NCBI GenBank assembly: GCA_050288165.1
Contig: JBNKDG010000011.1
Location: 43,691 to 107,690, forward strand
DNA from: JAPHTQ01 sp050288165
GTDB lineage: Bacteria; Pseudomonadota; Gammaproteobacteria; Thiohalomonadales; Thiohalomonadaceae
DNA: 64,000 nt
Direction: 5' to 3'
Part shown: one piece after another, positions 51,039 to 59,662 of the stretch
How positions within the stretch are numbered: position 1 is the first letter of the stretch
Layout of the letters: the number at the start of each line of letters is the position of its first letter
The notes under the pieces: model-generated
Database searches by the model: none
The model's input: the letters and a program-made list of their open reading frames with translations, nothing else
Told to the model about the DNA's origin: nothing
Translations under genes and position numbers: made by a program

Positions 51039-52303
51039 CACTATTCTGGATACTTTCGGCGCTACTGCTGATCGCCGCCATTGCCATCACCGCTCCGACG
51101 CTGCTGCGCGGGCGCAAACTCGCCGCCAACGACCGCGAGGCACAGAACATCGCCATCGCCCGCGAGCGGCTGGCCGAACTCAGTATCGAACTGGCCGAGG
51201 GCCGCATCAGTCCCGAAGAACACGCCAAAGCCAAGCTGGAGCTGGAGCAGTCGCTGCTGCAGGACATCGAAGGCAATACCGCGGCACCGGTTACCAGCGG
51301 TAATCCCAACCTGGGTAAATTCACCCTGGCCGGGCTGGTGGTCGTCGTACCGCTGCTGGCCATCACCCTCTATCTGCAGCTGGGCAACCCGCAGATGATT
51401 AGCGCACAGGCGCCGAGCGCTGCAAAAAATGATGCCGGTAATCGCCAGCACATGAGCGGAAGCCTGGATCAGCTGGCAGCAAAACTGCGCCAGCGACTGG
51501 AAGAGCAGACCCCGGACGATGCCGAGGGCTGGTACCTGCTGGGCCGCACCTATATGTCGATGCAGGATTCAAACTCTGCCGTGGAAGCCTTCGACCGCTC
51601 TTACCAGTTGACCAAAGGCAAAGACCCGGTGGTTACCCTGGCCCTGGCCGATGCGCTGGCGATGCAGCAACAGGGTCGAGTCAGTGGCCGCCCTGCGCAG
51701 TTGGTGGCCGAGGCGCTGGCGGTCGATCCGACCAATCCGGTCGCGCTGTGGCTCTCCGGCATCGTCGCCGAAGAGCAGGGCAACTACATGAAGGCGCTGG
51801 AGCTGTGGAACAAGCTCTATCCGATGCTCGCCAACGAACCGGGTGAGCAACAACAGCTTGCGGCCCAGATCACTCGCGTCTCCGCCCTGGCCGGGGTCGC
51901 GCCGCCCGAGATGGTGACACAAACGGCACCTGCCGCAGATAACGCCCCAGCTATGAGTAACGCTACGGTAAAGGTCAAAGTCAGCCTGTCACCCGCGCTG
52001 CAGAAGCAGGTACAACAGGGCGACTCGGTCTTTATTTACGCCAAGGCAATGAACGGCCCACGCTTCCCGCTGGCCGCGTCCCGTCGCGGTGCAGCCGAAC
52101 TGCCGCTGGAGATCACCCTGGATGAATCCTCTGCGGTGATGCCCAACGCCACCCTGGCCAACTTCGCTTCGATCAAGGTCGGCGCGCGCCTCTCCCACTC
52201 CGGCAATGCTATCGCCGAAAAAGGTGACCTGATCGGTGAAGTGGAGAACGTGAAGGTGGGTGGGGGCAAGACGATCGAAATCGTGATTGATAAGGTTTAT
52301 TAA
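51035..52303 (+). CDS. ccmI: CcmI, apocytochrome chaperone
   Basis: 422 residues. N-terminal helix pair (LFWILSALLLIAAIAITAPTLL and a second near 90-107) enclosing a leucine-zipper-like loop. TPR region follows (about 135-270; WYLLGRTYMSMQDSNSAVEAFDR in part). The C-terminal domain (VKVKVSLSPALQKQVQQGDSVFIYAKA in part) is the usual CcmI/CycH ending. It presents apocytochromes to CcmFH. Last gene of the operon. Confidence 0.94.
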   Translation: MTLFWILSALLLIAAIAITAPTLLRGRKLAANDREAQNIAIARERLAELSIELAEGRISPEEHAKAKLELEQSLLQDIEGNTAAPVTSGNPNLGKFTLAGLVVVVPLLAITLYLQLGNPQMISAQAPSAAKNDAGNRQHMSGSLDQLAAKLRQRLEEQTPDDAEGWYLLGRTYMSMQDSNSAVEAFDRSYQLTKGKDPVVTLALADALAMQQQGRVSGRPAQLVAEALAVDPTNPVALWLSGIVAEEQGNYMKALELWNKLYPMLANEPGEQQQLAAQITRVSALAGVAPPEMVTQTAPAADNAPAMSNATVKVKVSLSPALQKQVQQGDSVFIYAKAMNGPRFPLAASRRGAAELPLEITLDESSAVMPNATLANFASIKVGARLSHSGNAIAEKGDLIGEVENVKVGGGKTIEIVIDKVY

Positions 52304-52307
52304 AACT

Positions 52308-52444
52308 CACCGCAAAGACGCAGAGGGCGCAAAGAAACGCAAGGCTTGCTGACAAAGGAATAAACACCGAAGAACTTTGAGAGATCAGGGTTATTCATTC
52401 CCACTAAATTGTTTTCCTTTGCGTTCTCTGCGCCTTTGCGGTGG
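52308..52444. repeat. REP-like long hairpin downstream of ccmI
   Basis: CACCGCAAAGACGCAGAG... (from 52309) is nearly complementary to ...CTCTGCGCCTTTGCGGTG (to 52443), with about 80 bp between the arms. CCGCAAAGGCGCAGAG-type arms are a familiar dispersed intergenic repeat in proteobacteria. The gene-free stretch 52304-52613 between the convergent ccmI and SBBP lipoprotein genes otherwise shows nothing I can name. Confidence 0.6.
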
Positions 52445-52613
52445 AAGCTTTTCTCACTTCTCCTGCGTTGCGCGGAAGGCAATATCAGGCCAGCGCTCTT
52501 CGGTCAGTTGCAGATTGACCCGGGTCGGGAAGATGTAGTTCAAGTCGAACTACAGCACACCAAACATACCGTAGTTCATTATCCTTTCCCTAACCTTCTA
52601 CCCGAGCCTAACC

Positions 52614-54686
52614 TTACTGCTTCGTACCGGTAGCGCCGTCGTACTTTGTGACGAAAAAGTCATTGGTGCCCGTCAGCGTGTTGCCATCCAGACCACCATA
52701 CGCATCACCCGCCACATAGACATTGCCGCTGGCATCTGTGGCAACGGAACGACCAAAGGTAGACCTCGAGGCCACACCCTGATGGCGGGTGTATTGCTTT
52801 ACGCCCGTGCTGTCGTACTTGGTGACGAAAGAGTCCACGGCACCAATCAACGCGTTACCATCCAGGTTGCCCCCTGTTTTTCCCGCCACATAGACGTTGC
52901 CACTGGCGTCAGTGGCGACAGAATAGCCATTCGTATTCGCTCCACTCACGCCCAATTGCTTGGTGTATTGTTTTACGCCAGAGCTGTTGTATTTGGTGAC
53001 AAAAAAGTCAATGGTACCCGTCAGCGTATTGCTATCCAGGTCGCCACTCGTTTCGCCCACAACATAGACGTTGCTGCTGCCATCAGTAGCTACGGCCCAA
53101 CCATAGGTAGTCGCTCCGACCACACCCATCTGCTTGGTGCTTTGCTTCACACCGGTGCTGTCGTACTTGGTGACGAAAAAGTCATAGTTACCCGTCAGCG
53201 TGTTGCCATCCAGACCACCAGTCGTCTGACCCGCTACATAGACGTTGCCGCTGGCATCGGTGGTTACGGAACGGCCGTAGGTGTACTTTCCAGCCACACC
53301 CAGCTGTCTGGTGTATTGTTTCACGCCGCTGCTGTTGTACTTGGTGACGAAGAAATCCCAAGCACCCGTCAGCGTGTTGCCATCCAGACTTCCGGTCGTA
53401 TCACCTGCCACATAGACGTTGCCACTGGCATCGGTGGTAACGGAAGTGCCTAAGGTAGTCTTTCCGGTTACACCCAGTTGTTGGGTATATTGCTTCACAC
53501 CAGTACTGTCGTACTTGATGACGAAAAGGTCCCAATTACCCGTCAGTGTGTTGCCATCCAGGCCTCCCTGCGTATCGCCCGCCACATAGACGTTGCCGTT
53601 GGCATCGGTGGCGACGGACCAGCCCCTAGTACCCACCCCGGCCACGCCCATCTGCTTGGTGTATTGCTTCACGCCGGTGCTGTCATACTTGGTAACAAAA
53701 AAGTCTTGGGTACCCGTCAGCGTGTTGCCATCCAGACCACCATTTGTATAGCCCGCCACATAGACATTGCCATTGGTATCGGTGGCGACGGATTTGCCAA
53801 AGGTAGTCGCACCGGACACACCCATCTGTTTGGTCCAGCTACATTCCAGAGCGACGTTGATGATGTCAGCACCCGATACAGTGCCGCTGGCGTTAGTAAT
53901 GCTGCAGTACCTTCCAACAGGCTGGGTAAGGATAGTCACGGTGTAATTGGTGCCATTGAGCACCGGAGTGGAAAAATTAAACGGGCCATTGGTGGTAATG
54001 CCTAGATCATCACCACTATTTTGCAGCACCAGACCACTACCGCTCAGGCCGCTGACCGTACCGCCAATGGTGTATGCTGCAACGCAGGTGATGCTGACAT
54101 TACTGACATCAGCCGCCGATATGGTGCCGCTGCCGTTGGTGACCGTGCAGAGCTGGTTGGGCGTGGAGGGATGGGTCAGCACAGTGACGTCATAGGCACC
54201 ACCATCGGTAATCGCCGTGGCAAAACTGAAGTTGCCGTCTGCGCTGATACTCAGGTCGTCACCGCCGTTATTTTGCAGCACCAGACCGCTGCCGGTCAGG
54301 CCGCTGACGGTGCCGCCAATGGTGTATGCTGCAACGCAGGTGATGCTGACATTACTGACATCAGCCGCCGATATGGTGCCGCTGCCGTTGGTGACCGTGC
54401 AGAGCTGGTTGGGGGTGGAGGGCTGAGTCAGCACCGTCACGTCATAGGCACCACCATCGGCAATCTCTGTTGCAAATCTGAAATTGCCATCCGCGCTGAT
54501 GGACAAGTCATCCCCGCCGTTGTTTTGCAGCACCAGACCGCCGCCGGTGAGGCCGCTGACTGTGACGTCGACAGTGTAAGTAGCGGCTGGTGTGCTTCCA
54601 CCACTTCCACCACCGCAGGCGGACAAGCCCAGGATGAAAACAGTAGCCAGAAGGAGGGAGAAAAATTTGTTGCTACCGTTTTTCAT
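52614..54686 (-). CDS. SBBP beta-propeller repeat lipoprotein
   Basis: 690 residues from ATG 54686. Leader MKNGSNKFFSLLLATVFILG ends in lipobox LSAC followed by GGG. Residues about 35-290 hold three ~84-residue repeats (YTIGGTVSGLTGSGLVLQNN...CTVTNGSGTISAADVSN). About seven ~58-residue units of SBBP type follow (VATDASGNVYVAGxTxGxLDGNTLTG..DFFVTKY). The SBBP family is predicted to form beta-propellers. It is the last of four tandem lipoprotein genes sharing leader and upstream region. Repeats are very similar in DNA. Surface or periplasmic exposure is inferred. Confidence 0.85.
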   Translation of the reverse strand: MKNGSNKFFSLLLATVFILGLSACGGGSGGSTPAATYTVDVTVSGLTGGGLVLQNNGGDDLSISADGNFRFATEIADGGAYDVTVLTQPSTPNQLCTVTNGSGTISAADVSNVSITCVAAYTIGGTVSGLTGSGLVLQNNGGDDLSISADGNFSFATAITDGGAYDVTVLTHPSTPNQLCTVTNGSGTISAADVSNVSITCVAAYTIGGTVSGLSGSGLVLQNSGDDLGITTNGPFNFSTPVLNGTNYTVTILTQPVGRYCSITNASGTVSGADIINVALECSWTKQMGVSGATTFGKSVATDTNGNVYVAGYTNGGLDGNTLTGTQDFFVTKYDSTGVKQYTKQMGVAGVGTRGWSVATDANGNVYVAGDTQGGLDGNTLTGNWDLFVIKYDSTGVKQYTQQLGVTGKTTLGTSVTTDASGNVYVAGDTTGSLDGNTLTGAWDFFVTKYNSSGVKQYTRQLGVAGKYTYGRSVTTDASGNVYVAGQTTGGLDGNTLTGNYDFFVTKYDSTGVKQSTKQMGVVGATTYGWAVATDGSSNVYVVGETSGDLDSNTLTGTIDFFVTKYNSSGVKQYTKQLGVSGANTNGYSVATDASGNVYVAGKTGGNLDGNALIGAVDSFVTKYDSTGVKQYTRHQGVASRSTFGRSVATDASGNVYVAGDAYGGLDGNTLTGTNDFFVTKYDGATGTKQ

Positions 54687-54765
54687 GGTCACTCTCGCGT
54701 TGATCGGCACTGGCCGGATCGATGGGGATATGACCTGATTTTCGCATTCCAGCCATCGCAGCACA

Positions 54766-54783
54766 CCTAGCCGAACGGACAGG
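54766..54783. promoter_or_regulatory. 18-bp dyad upstream of lipoprotein cassette 4
   Basis: CCTAGCCGAACGGACAGG. The form CCTnnCCGnnCGGnnAGG has perfect two-fold symmetry at its fixed positions. It stands 80 bp before the ATG and within a ~105-bp region conserved in front of all four lipoprotein genes. Confidence 0.6.
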
Positions 54784-54814
54784 TTTGGAAATTTAATTCG
54801 AATGAATTTTCAGA

Positions 54815-54848
54815 ACGATAAACAAACAGGCCGGCGTACACCCGGCCT
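54815..54848 (-). terminator. Terminator of the NHL lipoprotein gene
   Basis: On the minus strand AGGCCGG and CCGGCCT form a GC stem, followed by TTTGTTT. It lies 44 bp after the stop of the gene at 54892 and shares the GGCCGGG core with the hairpins at 57055 and 59604. Confidence 0.7.
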
Positions 54849-54891
54849 ATTCATTTCTAAATGGTGAAACAGAATGACGCCCCTGCGTAAT

Positions 54892-56913
54892 TCATCGGAT
54901 ACGGCTGATTAAATGCTTGTTAGTCTCCGCCACGTAGAGGTCGGTGCCATCGCTGGTGATGCCATATACAATGAGCCGTCCCCCTAACAACGTGGTGACC
55001 TCAGCGCTGGCGATAGCAATCTGGCGAATACTCTGGTTCCACTCATCCGCAACATAGAGGTTGGTGCCATCGCTGGTGATAGCACGTGGAAAGGCGAACG
55101 ATGCATCCGTACCGATACCATCAGTAGAACCCAAGTTGCCTGGCCTCCCAGCCAGGGTGGTGACCTCACCGGTAGCAATCACAATCTGGCGGATGGCCAG
55201 GTTGCTCCCATCCGCTACGTAGAGGTTTACGCCATCGGTGGTGATGCCTTGTGGAGAGTTGAACGACGCGGCCGTGCCTGTCCCATCGGTAGCACCAGCA
55301 GTGGTCGATCCCGCAAATGTGGTGACTGTGCCACTGGCGATCTCCACCTGGCGGATCATGTTCCAATCCGTCACGTAGAGGTTGGTACCGTCGGTGGTAA
55401 TACCTTGCAGAGAGGTGAACACACCACCATCACCTGGAATACCAGCTAGGGTGGTAACCTCGCCGCTGGCAATCACCACCTGACGGATGGTGTTGTAGTC
55501 CGACACGTATAGATTGGTGCCATCGGTGGTGATGTCAATCGGTCTGAAGAATGACGCGGCTGTCCCGACGCCGTCTGTTGAACCGGCAATACCCGACCCG
55601 GCAAGCGTGGTGACTTCACCGCTGGCGATCACGATCTGACGGATGGTGAAATTGTTTGTATCCGCCACGTACAGGTTGGTGCCATCTGTTGTAACGCCCT
55701 TTGGAGAGTCGAACGCCGCATTTGTGCCCGTACCATCAATGGAACCATTGTTTCTTCCCGATCCGACAAGTGTAGTAACCTCACCAGTCGCGATCACAAC
55801 CTGTCGGATGGCGTGGTTATACGTATCCGCCACATAGAGGTTGCTACCATCGATAATCATACCCCGTGGGGCGTTGAACGATGCCGCCACACCGATACCG
55901 TCGGCAGCACCAACACTACCCGTTCCGGCGAGCGTGGTAACGGCACCGGTGGCGATCACGACCTGACGGATAGTGTGGTTACACCTTTCTGCCACGTAGA
56001 GGTTGGTACCGTCACTGACGATCCCCTGTGGCTCGTAGAACAGCGCGGCCGTGCCGGTAGCGTCCGTTAAACCCGAAGTTCCCGCCGTTCCGGCGAGCGT
56101 AGTAACGGCACCACTAGAAATCACGATCTTGCGAATAGTGTTGTTCCATGTGTCCGCCACATAAAGATTGGTGCCGTCAATAGCAATGTCATGTGGCATT
56201 CTGAACGACGCGGCCGTGCCGTTGCCATCGACTGAACCAGCGCTGCCTGTCCCGGCCAGCGTGGTGACCACGCCGGTGGCTATCACGACCTGGCGAATGC
56301 TGTGGTTGTTCCTGTCGGCCACGTAGAGATTGATACCGTCAGTGGCGATGCCATATGGCATATTGAACGACGCAGCGGCGCCTGTTGCGTCTGTTGAACC
56401 TGCCGTTCCCGCCGTCCCGGCAAGCGTAGTAACAACGCCAGTGGCAATCACAATCTGGCGGATGGTGTGATTGTACGTATCTGCCACATAAAGATTTATA
56501 CCGTCGGTGGTGATACCAGACGGAATATAGAAAGACGCGCCCGTACCAGTGCCGTCGGCGGAACCTGCAATGCCTGACCCAGCCAGCGTGGTAACCTCGC
56601 CGGTAGCAATAACAACCTGGCGAATGCTGTAATTGTACGCATCCGCCACATAGAGGTTGGTACCATCACTGGTAACATCACTGGTGACGTTGAATTTAGC
56701 CTCGGTACCGATTCCATCCTTATTCGGCGGCGTTCCCGCAAAGGTCGACACGCTGCCCGTCAGCGCAAGTGTTACGCCCTGGATTGAGCCACCCATCTGA
56801 GTGGTTGGGTCGTTTCCGCTTCCACTACTTCCACCACCACCGCAGGCGGACAGGCTCAGCATGAATGTGAACATCAGAAGAAGGGAGAAAAGTTTGCTGC
56901 TGCCGTTTTTCAT
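54892..56913 (-). CDS. NHL-repeat lipoprotein
   Basis: 673 residues from ATG 56913. Leader MKNGSSKLFSLLLMFTFMLS, then lipobox LSAC and GGGG. About eleven ~55-residue NHL units follow, each with VTTLAG..GSxDGxGxxASFxxPxGIxTDGxNLYVADxxNxxIRQIVIA. NHL repeats build beta-propellers that bind protein, RNA or glycans. The number exceeds one six- or seven-bladed propeller, so two may form. Second last of the four tandem cassettes, with its own dyad upstream and terminator downstream. Confidence 0.87.
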   Translation of the reverse strand: MKNGSSKLFSLLLMFTFMLSLSACGGGGSSGSGNDPTTQMGGSIQGVTLALTGSVSTFAGTPPNKDGIGTEAKFNVTSDVTSDGTNLYVADAYNYSIRQVVIATGEVTTLAGSGIAGSADGTGTGASFYIPSGITTDGINLYVADTYNHTIRQIVIATGVVTTLAGTAGTAGSTDATGAAASFNMPYGIATDGINLYVADRNNHSIRQVVIATGVVTTLAGTGSAGSVDGNGTAASFRMPHDIAIDGTNLYVADTWNNTIRKIVISSGAVTTLAGTAGTSGLTDATGTAALFYEPQGIVSDGTNLYVAERCNHTIRQVVIATGAVTTLAGTGSVGAADGIGVAASFNAPRGMIIDGSNLYVADTYNHAIRQVVIATGEVTTLVGSGRNNGSIDGTGTNAAFDSPKGVTTDGTNLYVADTNNFTIRQIVIASGEVTTLAGSGIAGSTDGVGTAASFFRPIDITTDGTNLYVSDYNTIRQVVIASGEVTTLAGIPGDGGVFTSLQGITTDGTNLYVTDWNMIRQVEIASGTVTTFAGSTTAGATDGTGTAASFNSPQGITTDGVNLYVADGSNLAIRQIVIATGEVTTLAGRPGNLGSTDGIGTDASFAFPRAITSDGTNLYVADEWNQSIRQIAIASAEVTTLLGGRLIVYGITSDGTDLYVAETNKHLISRIR

Positions 56914-56993
56914 GGTCACTCTCGCGTTGATCGGCACTGGCCGGATCGATGGGGGTTATGACCGGATCTTCGCATTCCAGGCATGGCAGCACA

Positions 56994-57011
56994 CCTAGCC
57001 GAACGGACAGG
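56994..57011. promoter_or_regulatory. 18-bp dyad upstream of lipoprotein cassette 3
   Basis: Identical CCTAGCCGAACGGACAGG, 81 bp before the ATG at 56913, within the conserved upstream region. Confidence 0.6.
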
Positions 57012-57054
57012 TTTGGGTGATTTATGGGATGTTTTTTGCGTGCCAGTCATCAAG

Positions 57055-57080
57055 CAGGCCGGGCAAGATTGCCCGGCCTG
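57055..57080 (-). terminator. Hairpin after the delta-60 lipoprotein gene
   Basis: CAGGCCGGGCA pairs perfectly with TGCCCGGCCTG around AGAT. Only a weak T content follows on the minus strand. It is in the same position and has the same core as the other cassette terminators. Confidence 0.65.
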
Positions 57081-57109
57081 CAAGTAAGCAAAGGGAAAAG
57101 CTACTAAGG

Positions 57110-59473
57110 CTACTGGAGGCTTCCATCCGGAGTTAGCAATGCAATGCCCATAATCGTCGTGTTGTCATACGTAGCAAAGGGACCTGCGACAAAAATATTC
57201 CCTGAATCATCCATGGCAGAAGCAATCACCGCATAGGCCTCAGCGCTGAGCCCTCCAGGCACGAGTCCATCACCTGTTGCGAAGATACTGTCCACTGCAC
57301 CATTATTTTTAAGGCGGATAATACCATTGCTGGTAGTGCCATTGTAGCTGGAGTATAACCCCGCTACATAAATGTCCCCTGTGCCGTCGCTTGCCAAAGC
57401 AATGGTATCGACGTTACCACTAAAGCCCGTACCAACATCAAATGCAGTATCTACCGTACCGTCATTATTGAGACGGATGATGCGGTTGCTGGTCGTGCCG
57501 TTGTAGCTGGTGAAAGCCCCACCCACATAGATATCTCCTGAACCGTCGGCGGCTGGTGTGATAGCGATAACGGCCACGTTAAAGCCTGTGCCCACCGCAA
57601 AAGCGGTGTCTACCGTGCCGTCATTATTCAGGCGGATGATGTAGTTGCTGGTGGTGTCGTTGTAGCTGGCGCCCCGCCCAGCCACATAGATATCGCCGCT
57701 GCCGTCAGTGGCCGGGGTAATCGTGTAGACGGTGCTGTCAAAACCGGACCCCACGGCAAAGGCACTGTCCACGCTGCCGTCACTGTTGAGGCGTACGATC
57801 CGGTTGCTGGTCGTGCCGTTGTAGCTGGTGAAAGTTCCACCCACATAGATATCTCCGGAACCGTCGTTGGCCAGAGCAATAGTGGTGACACTATTGTTAA
57901 AGCCCGTACCAACCGCGAAGGCAGTGTCCACCGTGCCGTCACTATTGAGACGGATGATGCGATTGCTGATAGTGCCGTTGTAGCTGGTGAAAGCGCCCCC
58001 CACATAGATATCCCCGGAACTATCGGTGGCCGGGGCGATAGTAGTAACACGACCAGCAATGCCTATACCAACCACAAAAGCAGTATCTACCGTACCGTCA
58101 TTGTTGAGGCGGATAATGCGATTGCTGGTAGTGCCGTTGTAGCTGGTGAAACTCCCTCCCACATAGATGTCTCCGGAACCATCAGTTGCCGGAGCAAGGG
58201 CGTTGGCGACATTATCCAGAGCGACATTTGTCGAATAGGATTTGCTTGTTGAGCCTGTACTTGCAAGGCGAACAAGACCTCTGCTGATAGTACCGTTGTA
58301 ATTTGCAATGCTTCCACCTACATGAATATCTCCTGTGCCGTCGGTGGCCGGGACGATGGTATTGATAGTATTGTCAGCACCCGTACCGACAACAAAATTA
58401 GTGTCCGCCGTACCGTCATCATTGAGACGGATGATGCTATTGCTGGGCGTGCCGTTGTAGCTGCTGAAAACACCACCCACATAGATATCTCCAGAACCGT
58501 CGGCGGCTGGTGTGATAGTGTAAAGGGTCCAGTCAAAGCCTGTGCCCACCGCAAAAGCGCTATCTACCGTGCCGTCATTATTCAGGCGGATGATGCGATT
58601 GCTGGTTGTGCCGTTGTAGCTGCTGAAAACACCACCCACATAGATATCTCCTGTGCCATCGCCTGCCAAAGCAATGGTATTGACGTTACCACTAAAGCCC
58701 GTACCAACATCAAATGCAGTATCTACCGTGCCGTCATTATTGAGGCGGATGATGTAGTTGCTGGTCGTCGCCGTATTGTAGGTAGTGAAATAACCACCGA
58801 CATAGATATCTCCTGAGCCGTCGCCAGCCAAAGCAATGGTATTGACGTTACTACTAAAACCCGTACCAACATCAAATGCAGTATCTACCGTGCCGTCATT
58901 ATTGAGGCGGATGATGCGATTGCTGGTCGTGCCGTTGTAGCTGGTGAAAGCCCCACCCACGTAGACATCTCCTGAACTGTCGGTGGCCGGGGCGATCATA
59001 AAAACGAAACTACTAAAGCCATTACCGATGTCGAAGCTGGCATCCACCGTCCCATCACTGTTAAGACGGATAATCCGATTGCTGACATTGCCATTATAAC
59101 TGCTGAACCAACCACCCACGTAGATATCACCCGAACCGTCGCTGGCCAAAGCAATAGTAGTGACACGATTGTTAAAGCCCGTACCAACCGCAAAGGCAGT
59201 GTCCACCGTGCCGTCACTATTGAAACGGATGATATTTCCGCTGGCGATATCGTTATAGCTGGCAAATGCCCCCCCCACATAGAAATCACCGGAACCATCA
59301 TCCGCCTCGACCACCGCAAATACCGAACCACCTAACCCCTGTTCGGGCAACGTAAATGCCTTTGCAACGGTATTGTCACCGCCGCTACTTCCACCACCAC
59401 CACAGGCAGACAAGCCGAGGATGAATATAAAAGTCAGAAGGAGGGAAAGAAATTTGTCGCTGGCGTTTTTCAT
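57110..59473 (-). CDS. Delta-60 repeat lipoprotein
   Basis: 787 residues from ATG 59473. Leader MKNASDKFLSLLLTFIFILG, lipobox LSAC, GGGG. Thirteen to fourteen ~53-residue units follow, of the pattern IIRLNNDGTVDTAFxVGTG...TIALAxDGSGDIYVGGxFxSYNG, the delta-60 (TIGR02608) repeat, predicted to be a beta-propeller. One unit near the middle (LASTGSTSKSYSTN) is divergent and may separate two propellers. Several units are nearly identical in DNA over more than 50 bp, which invites recombination between units. Second of the four cassettes counted from the regulator. Confidence 0.87.
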   Translation of the reverse strand: MKNASDKFLSLLLTFIFILGLSACGGGGSSGGDNTVAKAFTLPEQGLGGSVFAVVEADDGSGDFYVGGAFASYNDIASGNIIRFNSDGTVDTAFAVGTGFNNRVTTIALASDGSGDIYVGGWFSSYNGNVSNRIIRLNSDGTVDASFDIGNGFSSFVFMIAPATDSSGDVYVGGAFTSYNGTTSNRIIRLNNDGTVDTAFDVGTGFSSNVNTIALAGDGSGDIYVGGYFTTYNTATTSNYIIRLNNDGTVDTAFDVGTGFSGNVNTIALAGDGTGDIYVGGVFSSYNGTTSNRIIRLNNDGTVDSAFAVGTGFDWTLYTITPAADGSGDIYVGGVFSSYNGTPSNSIIRLNDDGTADTNFVVGTGADNTINTIVPATDGTGDIHVGGSIANYNGTISRGLVRLASTGSTSKSYSTNVALDNVANALAPATDGSGDIYVGGSFTSYNGTTSNRIIRLNNDGTVDTAFVVGIGIAGRVTTIAPATDSSGDIYVGGAFTSYNGTISNRIIRLNSDGTVDTAFAVGTGFNNSVTTIALANDGSGDIYVGGTFTSYNGTTSNRIVRLNSDGSVDSAFAVGSGFDSTVYTITPATDGSGDIYVAGRGASYNDTTSNYIIRLNNDGTVDTAFAVGTGFNVAVIAITPAADGSGDIYVGGAFTSYNGTTSNRIIRLNNDGTVDTAFDVGTGFSGNVDTIALASDGTGDIYVAGLYSSYNGTTSNGIIRLKNNGAVDSIFATGDGLVPGGLSAEAYAVIASAMDDSGNIFVAGPFATYDNTTIMGIALLTPDGSLQ

Positions 59474-59553
59474 GGTCACTCTCGCGTTGATCGGCACTGG
59501 CCGGATCGATGGGGGTTATGACCGGATCTTCGCATTCCAGGCATGGCAGCACA

Positions 59554-59571
59554 CCTAGCCGAACGGACAGG
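59554..59571. promoter_or_regulatory. 18-bp dyad upstream of lipoprotein cassette 2
   Basis: Identical CCTAGCCGAACGGACAGG, 81 bp before the ATG at 59473, in the conserved upstream region. Confidence 0.6.
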
Positions 59572-59603
59572 TTTTGGAGTTAAATTTGAATGAATTTTCA
59601 GTC

Positions 59604-59634
59604 CGAAAAAACAGGCCGGGAATCCCGGCCTGTT
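59604..59634 (-). terminator. Terminator of the Kelch-like lipoprotein gene
   Basis: AACAGGCCGGG (59610-59620) pairs with CCCGGCCTGTT (59624-59634). On the minus strand the stem is followed by six T. Same GGCCGGG core as the hairpins at 54815 and 57055. Confidence 0.85.
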
Positions 59635-59662
59635 GGTTTTTATGCTAATGCGAAATCATGCT

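Noticed and set aside
54687..54790. Known riboswitch (for example GEMM / c-di-GMP) in the conserved lipoprotein upstream region
   Set aside because: I could not find the conserved core motifs of c-di-GMP, SAM, TPP or cobalamin riboswitches. The clearest signal is a DNA dyad, so it is listed as a possible operator instead.
57110..59473. Regularly spaced DNA repeats reminiscent of a CRISPR array
   Set aside because: The ~159-bp period is in frame with a continuous protein repeat (delta-60). Spacer-like variable segments are also coding, and no cas genes are nearby. The same applies to the NHL, SBBP and Kelch-like genes.
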